From Glandiceps talaboti (Eukaryota; Hemichordata; Enteropneusta; Spengelidae), in the NCBI RefSeq assembly GCF_964340395.1, contig NC_135563.1, forward strand, positions 23,073,809-23,137,808: a stretch of 64,000 bases of DNA. The letters run 5' to 3'. The position numbers and the translations under genes are program-made. Shown in pieces: positions 11,202-22,900 of this stretch (within the stretch, counting starts at the first letter, position 1; the number at the start of each line of letters is the position of its first letter). The notes beneath the pieces were generated by a model. The model ran no database searches and was not told where the DNA came from. It saw only the letters and a list, made by a program, of their open reading frames with translations.

Positions 11202-14138
11202 ATGGCGACGGGCGATGTTCAAATTCGCCTGTGTGTGCAAGAAATAGTCAAACACGATCTCCAAGTGAAAGCCTTGATTCAGGTATGTTGGTGAAATTAA
11301 CGCTTTTTCGAGGTACTACAAATGCAGTTCTGAAATACAGGAATGTAGTCGTTTTCGAATGTACATGCTCGATATGTCAACTTATCGTGTACGACAGTGT
11401 AATGGTAATGGTAGTGTATTACTGTAATGCATTGCACCTTGCAAAAGTGTCTGCTGCTGTAAAGAGATGATGAATCAATCAATGAAAGCCGTATCTTTGT
11501 TTTCATCATCTTCATTTCTTTTCCTTTTTTAATGAGATAAGAACAGTTTCTATTATAACATTTCCTATTATCATTGCAGAGTTGTTTTTATTCCGGCAAA
11601 ATAATGTTTTGCCATATGCTAGCCGATTATTGATTATAGAACTTAAAGCAGGGCCATATTTTCTACTTGTGTGCACGGTTGAAGAAAATTTGTCAAAAAT
11701 TATATCTTTCATTTTGAGTTGTAGCATCGTTTTCTATTACATTACATTAGTTATATATGTGTAGCATGTTATAAGCAGCAAAGACAGTGAAAGTAAATGC
11801 AGAAGTGTCTAGAGTTAATATCAATATGAATAATAATACTTAGCAAATAAATAAACAACCTGGGGAAGGAAAATACACTTAGTAGTGACATTGTATTTTT
11901 GTTGCAGGATATCAGAGAAACTGCAGATACTGAAGACAAATTAAATGAAATAAATAGTAAAATTAAAGAAAAGATTCAAGTGCTAAGGAATAGAATTGAG
12001 GTAAGTGATTGTAATTTATATGTGTAAGTGAGCCAGGGGTCATACACTCCTAAGAAGAGCTCAAAAGTCTTTTGGAGAAGTTCAACTCACTCATGAAAAT
12101 TTACATATGTAGTTATAAGCCAGGGGTCTCGTATTTCTGAGAACTTCTCAGAAAACTTCTCAGAGTTCAATTCACTCCTGGGAACTCCTGGAAAGTGGAA
12201 TGTATGTAGTAATCAACAGCCACAAAATTGTGAATATTCCCCATTGCCTGACAAGAGCTGTTTCAATTACGATGAGACAAGCAGTAGTCTGTTAGCGAGA
12301 GTACCATTGTAAAATTACATTAGTTGACCATTGGTGTCTAGTGAGTCCATGTAATTACACACTAAAAATGGGGGTGCTACTCAGCCTTAAATAGTTCATT
12401 TATATGACAGAATGATTGGCTACCAAACTAATTTATTACTATTTCTCCATGTCAGGATTTAGAAAGGCTTGCTAAAGAACAAGACAAAGAAACAGATAAA
12501 GTGAATATTTTAAATGATGTTGACAATCATAGAAAACAGTTGCATAGGTAAGTTGTCTAAGTACACGTAACTTAGTTTATAGACCAACAGATACATGTAT
12601 TTGAATACAATATAAAAGAATGTCTGTTTTCTTCTGCAACAATCACTGGAACATTGACATCTCTTCTCCTCCCCCCCCCCCCATTTTACCATTCATCTTA
12701 TTCCACACACCAGATCCCTATATTCAATGGCATCAAAGTATTCTAAGTATTCTAGAACACTTTTCAAGATCTTAGTTTTATCATAGACAGTCTATGGTTT
12801 TATATAGGTGCACTGAATATCATTTATATGTCATTTTCCACCACAGCACACAGACTGCACTACGGAAAGCAAACCTTGCATGTAAACTAGCAATGGATAG
12901 GACTGCCAAAGAAGATCTAATGAGTGGTGGAACGAATCCAGAAATTCGGAAAAGGTAATGTGATCACCAAAAATATCACAATCTTGATGTCTACTGGTCA
13001 ATCTTGAGATAATTGTTTCTGCTTTCTGAAATGAAAAAGTTATCTTGAGACCTGACACTATGCATGCAATTAAAACCAAATTCAATATGGTGATCAAGCT
13101 TGGGATGATTAAGAGCTTACATAGCGATCATGACGCAACACAACACACCATAGTTGCTAAAAAATATTGAAATAATACAACTTTAAAAAGTGTTACAGTG
13201 CCTCGTCATAATTTTGAAAAAACGACTAAGTTTTATGGGTTTTTTTTTATCCATACAAAGTCTGGAAATGGTGTACATTGCATTGAATAATTTGTTATAC
13301 TTGTTGAAATATAATGAAAGTGACATTTTTGAAATACCTGAACAATCACAGCAATGGCTGTTGATGTTGTCTGTTGATTATACGCGTCACATTCCATTAC
13401 ACAATGACAAATGTATATTCTCTCTTATTAGGAAAAACAAAGAAAGTCTTGCCAAAACAGCAACAAATATTACAGAAAATCTAATGAATATTAGCCGAAT
13501 GATGGCATCTAGTGTGGAGCAAAGTGAAGAAACGATGCATACATTGGGTAAGATTTATACATACATGTACATGTACATTTTAACCATGGGTAAGATTTAT
13601 ATATATATATGTACATGTACATTTCAACCATACATCACACAGGAAGCAGTAGACATCCAATACTGAAAGTCAGACCTCAATTAGAGGATGGCTCAATTCA
13701 AGTAACACAGCTGAAATTTTATACTCTGATAAAAATACTACATAAAACTTATAAACCATTCTAGTATAATGTGGGTCTTTGAATACTTCAAGTTCCTTCT
13801 TCTGGATCTAAACATGTGAGAAAGAATGTTTATGAACAGTGGGTTCATAGTCACAAGTGAACATTTCTACTCACTGGAAGTGAATCCCAAATTTTCAGTG
13901 ATGTATCATCAGCATGTTTGATAACTTTATCATTATTTCTTTCTTTACAGTAACATCTTCCAAAACTCTACAAGGAACTCATGAAGAATTCAAGGGAATG
14001 CAAGGTGTTATACATACAAGTCGTAAACTTTTAACAAAGTATAACAGAAGAGAAATCACTGATAAACTATTGATAATTTTAGCTTTAGCTTTTTTCTTTG
14101 CAACCGTTTTATATATATTAAAGAAAAGACTGTTCTAG
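11202..14138 (+). CDS. BNIP1: BNIP1 / Sec20, ER Qb-SNARE, complete, 6 exons
   Basis: Predicted 225 aa (human BNIP1 is 228). Sec20 belongs to the ER SNARE complex with syntaxin-18 and Use1 for retrograde Golgi-to-ER fusion, and the mammalian protein also has apoptosis-linked roles. Exons: 11202-11282, 11908-12000, 12456-12547, 12847-12954, 13432-13547, 13951-14138; all GT-AG with consistent phases. The N-terminus (QIRLCVQEIVKHDLQVKALI) parallels the human one. Residues about 28-90 form the helical Sec20 N-terminal region and about 113-195 the SNARE region (KESLAKTATNITENLMNISR, then KYNRREITDKL). Residues about 202-220 are a C-terminal tail anchor, ending KKRLF. The ATG lies in a GATGGCGACGG context close to the transcription start. 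AATAAA at 14282-14287 is a good polyadenylation candidate. The last donor region is tandemly duplicated (13546-13631). Confidence 0.97.
13546..13631. repeat. 42 bp tandem duplication spanning the BNIP1 exon 5 donor
   Basis: GGGTAAGATTTATA, the real exon 5 splice donor, recurs 42 bases downstream at 13588, followed in both copies by ATGTACATGTACATTT and AACCAT. A second consensus-like donor therefore lies just inside the intron. Confidence 0.88.
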
Positions 14139-14694
14139 GTTAAGTATATTGCATCAATCTGTATCCATGTTTTGAATCCATTAGCTGTACACCACAAGTC
14201 AAGTAATCAATCTTGTTCTCTCAGTTCATAAAGACGTATTTACATCGACAGTTCAGAATACAGAAACCATGTACAAAAGCCAATAAATTATCAGAAATTA
14301 TCATCACTTTCTTTTCATCAGTAGCCTGCAAAGTAGTCTTAAGGAATTGCTTGCTGGTGAAATCCTGCTAGAAAACAGGGAAAATTGTAAATTGACATGT
14401 GTTGTCCTGGTTCAGTAGACAAGGCCCCTCAAGTTGTCACTTGTCTCCATCTCTCTGTCAAGGCCCCCTATATCAATACTTGAGTCCAACTCACTGCATG
14501 GCCTATTACATCACAAAGCAGACTGAATTGTTTCAAGTTTTGCAAAACAAGGAATCAAAATACTTCATCAGAGCTACGTAGTATATCAGTCAGGTGACAT
14601 ATTAAAGGTGCTAATATAACAAAATATGTAAAGATCCTTTCACCGAAACATACAGAGTAGTATGGGTGTCGTCACTTCCTTTCACTGTAACAAA

Positions 14695-14877
14695 GGATAT
14701 GGGTAAAGCCATCATTCCTTCCATAGAGGATTATGGGTAAAGCCATCATTCCTCCTGGAGGATTATGGGTAAAGCCATCATTCCTGCTAGAGGATTATGG
14801 GTCAAGCCATCATTCCTTCTGGAGGATTATGGGTCAAGCCATCATTCCTTCTAGAGGATTATGGGTCAAGCCATCAC
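14695..14877. repeat. Minisatellite, 31-32 bp unit, six copies
   Basis: Unit reads approximately GGATTATGGGTAAAGCCATC followed by ATTCCTTCTAGA. Copies alternate between GGGTAAAGCC and GGGTCAAGCC. Confidence 0.93.
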
Positions 14878-15704
14878 ACTTTTACTCAAGTCTTGCAAAT
14901 GATTACAGTTGATGTGAACAGAGGTAGGATTTGATGTGAATAGAGTAATGTACAATAAGTCTACTGAATATATAATCATGTAAAGTTAATTAAATTTTTT
15001 CAAAGTTATATTTTCAATCAGATTTTACCGCATTCTTAATCTTGTTTATTGTAAATAAATTTCTTCTGCTGCCATCATTCCAGCAAAGCAGCCACCATAA
15101 CTTTTGAGTGTGAAGTCAGTTTCTGAAGGTCATTTGTATTTGTACATCATAAATGCTAAAACATGAATAATCAATAGCTGAGGAAACTGTATTATAACAA
15201 GGAAGGCATAATTTTAGTAATTATCTCTGAAAATCAAAGTTGTCCATCCCATATGTAAAATGTTTAGAAGAGATGTACACAAACCTGGTAAAATATTTTC
15301 TTCAGAGATTCTAGTGACGCAAAAAACAACAACCGTATAATACCTCGTAAAGCACAGTTGAAGTTCCTTCACCAGGCTTGTTCCTAGCAATGTTAAAACA
15401 CACTTAAGAGTTGTTTTGCAAGAGCAGAAAATATACATGATCATCATGATTGTATTGCCTGATTTGTTGCAAACTCATGTCATGGCTTGTCAGAATGACT
15501 TTAGCATATCAATGCTTGCCAGTCATGTCGCTAGGAGAATTAAATCTTTCACAATGCAATACTTGAAAAGGTTTCAATTGTAACTACATTACATTAAAAT
15601 TAAAAACATACATTACATATTGCTGGAATATGGATATCCTGACCAAGTTTTATTAAATAATTGTAAAGATTATATGGCCAGAATATAGTATGTAGTAGTC
15701 ATAT

Positions 15705-15968
15705 AAATAATAATAATCATCTTTATTCGTCCAAATAAATTCGGAAATTTGTTGAATGGTCGCCACAAGAACAGCGCCCTAGTGTTGAAGAAGCAGGAGG
15801 AAACCGGAGTACCCGGGGAAAACCTGCGTTATTCGGCAGGGTCAAACTGAGCATCACCCTTCTTACATAGACCTGGTTAAATTTTAAATCAAACCCAGCC
15901 GACACCAGGCGGGTTCGAACCCAGACTGCAGAGGTAAGAGGCGTACGAGCTAATCACTCGGCCACCGA
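15705..15968 (-). mobile_element. tRNA-derived SINE, near full length
   Basis: Read on the minus strand from 15968. The head has box A (TGGCCGAGTGATTAGCTCG) and box B (GGGTTCGAACCC) of a Leu/Ser-type tRNA relic. A body follows with CCCCGGGTACTCCGGTTTCC, a motif resembling core domains of widespread animal SINEs. The 3' end is AATAAAGATGATTATTATTA, a simple-repeat tail as expected for LINE-mobilised elements. The tRNA part does not continue into an acceptor stem, so it is not a tRNA gene. Confidence 0.85.
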
Positions 15969-17346
15969 ATACCAAATGCAGTAATACTATGCCTTGTAAC
16001 TTATAGAAAGTCTACCTCTTATTTGCTCCTCGTAATTCTGGTCTGTTTGTACTCATAATTGGACATGAGGGGAGTCATTCATCCTCTATGACATAACACC
16101 CATTTGAAATACCTGGAGGTTAATACCGGGGTATATCAATATTAACCTTACAAGTATTCTTACACACACACACACACAAACGCCACTTTCTTTTCATCCA
16201 GTCACATCACTACTAGTATTATTTCAGTCAAGGGGTAGGACATGTCAATCATTCTGTAATCAAAACACCACTCAGTTGGAACCGACTGATGAGGGACTCT
16301 TTTATTAATGGTCTTTGAATAAAAATACATGATTAAAAAAATCAAAGAAACAACGTTGCAGCTTAAGCTAGTAATTTGTTTCATTGAGGTGAAGGAACAC
16401 CCAAAATACTACTGCATATAGCAATTGGAAATGAAGACTCCAATGAGCTTTCCCTCCCATGACATTTTGTACATATTTGTCTGAAGAAAAAAAAAATATG
16501 AGAAGGCTACATCCAGGTCTAAGTAAAAATGCACTTCAAAAGTTATTGGTTATCTGACAAAAGTACAACTTAATTCTAAGCAACCATGATAAGCCCTGAC
16601 ATGGCTTCACAGTTTTAAGTTCTCACACAATTATTTAGAGTTGATAACCTTGTGGACCAGTACAGTACATGTATACAACATGACTTATTGATTTACTTCT
16701 AGAGAGGTATTAGTGAGATATAAATCAAGTGGACTGTAATCAATACTGCCTTGGTCATTTCTCTCCATACAACTAGTAGATAAAAGCAGTCCATTTTACA
16801 CAGTAATATAAAACAAACAGGTATATAAAAATAGGCTCCAATACTACCAAAGCATGCCATAGGACATTTCATTCATTTTTTTCTTTCATAAACTTACAAA
16901 TTTAAAGATATACATTCACTGCTGACAAATATCAAATTGGTTCACCACGGGTTAGGCTATTTGATTCTAACAATAATCTCCCTCCCTCTCTCCCCTTTTA
17001 TTGTATTTTTTTTTTCAAAATGGCAGTCTGTCTGTTATAACACCAATCAACTATTAGAACAGCTTTGAAAATAAAATTTGTGAAGATACCAACTTGAAAA
17101 ATAATCAATTAAAATGTTCCTCTTTCTCTCATGCATCTCAGTTAATGGAATTCATGCACTTTCAGTTTCAAGTACAGATGCTGAGAAGAGTATTTATTTT
17201 CTTGAATAACAACACAGATTAAGTATAGCCTTAATGTGGACATAGTCTCTACAATTCTTGTTGGCATTACATATTTAGGCTGTTGGCTACAATGTCTTGA
17301 TGGTCAACTTTTGGCTACAATGTATCTACTAATAGTCAGCTGTTGG

Positions 17347-19903
17347 CTATAAACTGTCAGTCTGAGCTGCTGGGGAGGCTTTCGCACTGGCTCCACTCTC
17401 TTCCGCTGAGGATGAGAATTCTTTGCTGTTTGGATCACTGGTAGACGTTGAATCCACGTCGTGTTCATTACAATACAATTTGCCATGTACTTGTGAGATG
17501 CGACCCTTTTCATGACCATCGCAGTAGGAGTTAGGACAATCAGTGCATAACTTGATAGACTGGCGACCACATTCATCACAATGATGCCAAGGACATTCCC
17601 ATTTGCCTGTAACAACAAAAACACAAACAGATCAGTTTCAATCACAGCACACGGTTAACACGATATCCACAAGTTTGTCTGTATGCATTGTGCAGTTTTA
17701 AACTTTCTTCTATGCATTAAAGTATGTATAATTCCAAATGTGGCAAAGATGTACACATAAAAACATCTTAATAATGTTCCTTTCTCCAAAAATTGCTTTA
17801 TGTCCAAGCCTAAATTCAACACTGAGTACTGTGAGTAAGTATTGCACAAATTTTTTTAGCAATGAATCAATTTTTCATTTTTGTCCCATAGGTAATACTT
17901 ATTGAGACAGCACAGCATTTTTGAAAGATGACTTTTTTATTGAGTCTTCATCAGCACAAAGGGCTCTAGTTACATATACAGTGCTTGTAACATTAATGTG
18001 ATGTATTCATGTACTAATGTTGTATACTTACCATGTGGAGATTTACTAAGATTCAAACAATTCAGATGGTAGGCTTTAGGACATGACTTTTTATCACACA
18101 TCACTAACTCTCCACCTTCATCACATCGAAAACATACGTCTTCATGATTCTGCTTCTCCTGTTTCCTTCTTCGTTTCCTCCTCTTCTTCTTTTTGGGCTT
18201 GTCAGCATCTATTGTCTGGGGAAGAATTCAAATATTTTGTGAATATTTAGCTGGCAATCATTGAAGGATATTGTTGGTTTTCTTCTCTTTTAGGGGGGGG
18301 GGGGGGCGTGCAAAGTGTAGAACAGTGTAGCCAATCATGTGACCTCAACACACTTGCATCCCCTCTCCCCTCCCACATATCCATTCATTCATCCATACAG
18401 ACAGACTGAGACAGATGGATCTGTTGTTACAATGCAAGCTTCATCATCGGTGCCAGTTTTAGGGGGCAAGTGTAGAACAGTGGCCATTCATGGTAAAACA
18501 AACAAACAAACAAACAAACAAACACACAAACAAACACACACACACACAGGAAGACAGAACTGTCAATAAGACACAAAATAGTAATGGCTACAGCTCCCTT
18601 TCTCACCGCTGCCGCCACCACCGCCACCACCGTGCACCGCCACCACCACCCTACAGAACTGGCTTTGAAGTCACACACATAGCTCCAAAGATCCCTACCA
18701 ACATACTTAGCTGTGCATTCTGCATACCAATATCTCTATAATGATATATAAATTACCTTTGGTCTGACTCCGATGTAACCACTGCAATTCTTGGCACCAC
18801 ATTCACATTTCTTCTTGTCATTACCAAGACAATCTAAATTGTAATTAAATGTCAATTCTGACCCTGGAAATAACCAAAACAGAAAACCAATTGTAAAGCC
18901 ATCATTTGTATTGAAAGTAAATCAAGTAACTTTAAAAAGAGAGTACATCAAAATCTATTCTCTGAAAAAGACATATTTCTGCATTTGTATAAAGTGACAT
19001 ACTAAATATGCCATATATAACAACGTTCTCATACTCGGGACTGCTGTTGATGCATCACCTTGGTGCTAACACACAAAAAATCTCAGTGATGACGACAGTT
19101 AGAAAATGCTTTACTAACACTATATCTACACCATACTGTACATAGCTTACACTATATCTACACCATACTGTACATAGCTAACACTATATCTACACCATAC
19201 TGTACATAGCTAACACTATATCTACACCATACTGTACATAGCTAACACTATATCTACACCATACTGTACATAGCTAACACTATATCTACACCATAGTGTA
19301 CATAGCTAACACTATATCTACACCATAGTGTACATAGCTAACACTATATCTACACCATACTGTACATAGCTAACACTATATCTACACCATACTGTACATA
19401 GCTAACACTATATCTACACCATAGTGTACATAGCTAACACTACATCTACACCATACTGTACATAGCTATTTATGTAACACTGTGCTGGTAATATTTTGAC
19501 AGAAATTTAACAACTCTTCTCATTATCACTTTTGTCGTGCTGGTCCCATTGACATGGGAACAGACAGCTGAAAAATGTACTTATCCCTCAGGTACAAATT
19601 ATGGCAATCAAATGCCTGAGTAAAATATGCCATGATTGGGTCCAAACATTCTTGGAATACCTACAAGAAGTTTCCCACTACACATCTTGGTCTATTTGTG
19701 TATAGGGGCTCATCAAACTGCAGTGTTTACTGTCAAGGGCTGAAGTAGGTAAAATCCAGTTGAGTTTTCCAGCTAATTTACCAGGGTTTTGAGTCCTCCA
19801 TGTTATTTACCAGGGTTCCCCACCAAAATTAAAAGATGCAGGGTATGGAAATCTATGCAAGTCTATCCCGTGCTCTGTTACTGGGGTTCTCAAGCCTTGC
19901 CAC

Positions 19904-19958
<55 letters not shown>

Positions 19959-22900
19959 CGTGCGTGTACGTGTGCATTAAACTGTTTTATGAGAGTGATA
20001 ACTTACCGCCAGTTATGTCTTTTAGAGCAAAGAGGCCAACTCTGGTATCTCCATTAACTGTCCATTTTTGTGTTTCACAATTGGGATCACATGAATGGTT
20101 CATGAACCTAGCCAGATTTCCTTTTGGTCCTGCATCAATAGTACGATCTTTATCCAACGTTAACATGTAGTAGTTGTCAATATTATTTTCCTGGTATTTT
20201 TTTATCCTTACACGACTGGTTTCATCATCTACTAATTCTCCAACATATTCATTCACAAAATCCCCCTGTAAAAGACACAATTTCAAATCATATCAAAAAA
20301 TATTGTGCAAAATGTTCCGACAACTAACAAAATTATTTTATATGCCAGAGATATAAATTTATTCCTTTTACAACATGTAACTGGTGAAGACTTTTATGAG
20401 TGAATGCAAGTCAGCATAAAACAGTGACAAACCAATTCAAAAGTATGTACGGTAGGTAGGGGTTTTTTTTTGTTGTGTCTTCATAGTCATATGATCTTAC
20501 TTTGTTAAGAATACCTCAATAAGTAACATTTGCCACATTAATTCCGAAGTGATGTTCAGAGATAACACCAGCATCAAACACAGTGTAAGTTATTTTACCT
20601 TCTCACAAATATTTTCAAAAAGAAAATACTCATAAAGTCACTTAAAATTTACCACAACTTGATGAGTGTTTGAAACATTTTGAAGCAGTTTTCATATTAA
20701 ACTGAGACCAGTTTCCTGGAATATATTGCCGCAGTACATCCCATGAACAGACCACCATTTTCATGACTAGTCAACTTATTTCATAAATTTCATATTCCAG
20801 GAATAATTCAATTTAATCCAAGGTCTGCCAATGATGGTTTGAAAATCCAGGACTTTCAAGGAAACCACTGACCCTGCCATATCAAGAAACCACGGACCCT
20901 GCCATATCAAGAAACCACGGACCCTGTCATATCACTCACCTTTTTAACATCTACATTGGTTTTCAATCCCCAACCCCGTCCTTTCTGTGATGTCCTAAAT
21001 GGAACACTGTCAGGGTACTGCATTTTCTGAAAGCGTTGATTTTGGCATTTATCACCAGCTGGACAGACTTGTGGATGGCATTCTATAAGCAGCATGCGAT
21101 TCAAGCAATCACTGTCTGGTCCACAAGGATTCTTCATATCTGCTTTACATTCACAGGGAGTACACTGAGACATGTCAAACTGAGGCATCACCACTTTAGC
21201 TACTGGTTTATTGGTCTGCAATCAAAATGACACACAGTTTAATAATTGAGAATATGTACTTTTTTGAAAACATATTATCACTGGTTTGTGTAGTTACTTC
21301 TTCATTTCAGTATGTTAATAAATTTCTGGCTATTCAGCAGGAGTTTGACAATCAAGCAAAATTACAAGACTGTTTCCAAATAAGCTCTTTAATTAAATTC
21401 CACCAATGATTTGATTAAACACAGAGTATTATTATCACATCAACTTTACACTTATAATACATCAAATATAACTTTTCTGCCAAATTTAATTTCTAGTAGT
21501 AGTACCAAGAACAAATTGATGCTGATATGGTTCAAAGTAAACATTTTAGCCAATTTCATTCTGTACAGATAACAAAAGCATAATACACAAATCAAAGCTA
21601 CACATACTGAGCTATCCACAACAGTTTTGTTTTCATTATCGCACTATGTAAAACATAAGATACCTGTGCAATGTACCATACCCATATAATTTACACCAAC
21701 AAATGACATCACATTCATACATTTTGTCATCTGCAATGACTATTTACAATCTCTGCACATCAAACAATGTCACCACCCTATCCATCAAATATGCAAATAT
21801 ATGAAACATGGTTGATAGGTTTACACAGCAGACAGCAATGTCCTCCCTGAAAAGCAGTGCACCGGAAACCAAACACACTTAAATTTCTGAGTCTCTGAAA
21901 ATGAAAATGACACTCCAAACCATATTTTATGACTACATGGTATCTAGAAAGTCACAAGATTCTTCCTAAATGATTTCAAATAACTCCCTTGAAGTGTTAC
22001 CAGTCACAAAGTCCTCCAATGAACCAACAATCTAATACATACACATCTGTATTTAACTAGGGTGTTTAGGTAAGAGTTATGTTAGTGACAGGAATTGGGT
22101 TAGACTTCTTAGTATAGTTAATTTGCATAATGTGATGAGAGGACACTGTTTCATGTGTATCCCCCCAAAATGTGGAGAGAAGACTGAAATAGACAAACAA
22201 AATGGCAGTCCAGGATACTATTAGTTACTTACCTTACTAATCTACTTGACGGACTACATATTAATTATCACAATGCATCTGTGAAAAGTGAGACATGTAC
22301 ATAAGAACCAATCCTATGTGGTGAGTTAGTGAGTTAGTTTGTGAGTTATCCTATTACAGTTACAGATCAAAGGAGAAGAGAGAGAATAGACTTCTTACAA
22401 AACATCATTTTGGCTCATTTCTTGCTAACCTTTATAAATTTGTATGGTGTGGGTTTCTTTTCACTGTTTTCCAATTCTTTAGCAGTCCTCATCTCTTTGG
22501 CTTTCTTCCACTCTTGAAATTTCTCAGCAGCTTGTTGAAGAGCTGTATCACCATAGAAAATAAACAGAAATTACTTTTAATTCATTGCCTGTTTATAGAT
22601 ATACTACAAATAATTGGAGGACAAATCTAATTAATTCTATTTAACACATGCTCAAAGAAAGCAGTCTTTCAGAACAGTTGGATCATTAAAGTGGCCATAT
22701 GGATGAGAATTTGGTATTTATTTTGGATTTTTATTTGATAAAACAACTTCACTGTGTTTTTATACTTGAAAAAATAACGTGAAAGAGCATATACCAAGTC
22801 CATGTTCATAACTCAATACATTGCAAAAAGGTGGAAAAAGTGTAAAAAGTTTGTTATTGTACGTACAATAACAAACATTTTATGCATTGTTTAATGTTTT

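Larger units (their letters stand above)
14139..17346. other. Intergenic and UTR sequence between BNIP1 and NSD
   Basis: Convergent gene ends. It holds the BNIP1 3' UTR, a 31-32 bp minisatellite, a SINE, a short AC run near 16165 and the NSD 3' UTR. A minus-strand AATAAA (plus 17193-17198) lies about 150 bases beyond the NSD stop. I see no coding exon. Confidence 0.6.

Noticed and set aside
15890-15968. A functional tRNA gene on the minus strand
   Set aside because: Boxes A and B are present, but no acceptor stem closes and a SINE body and tail follow, so it is a SINE head.
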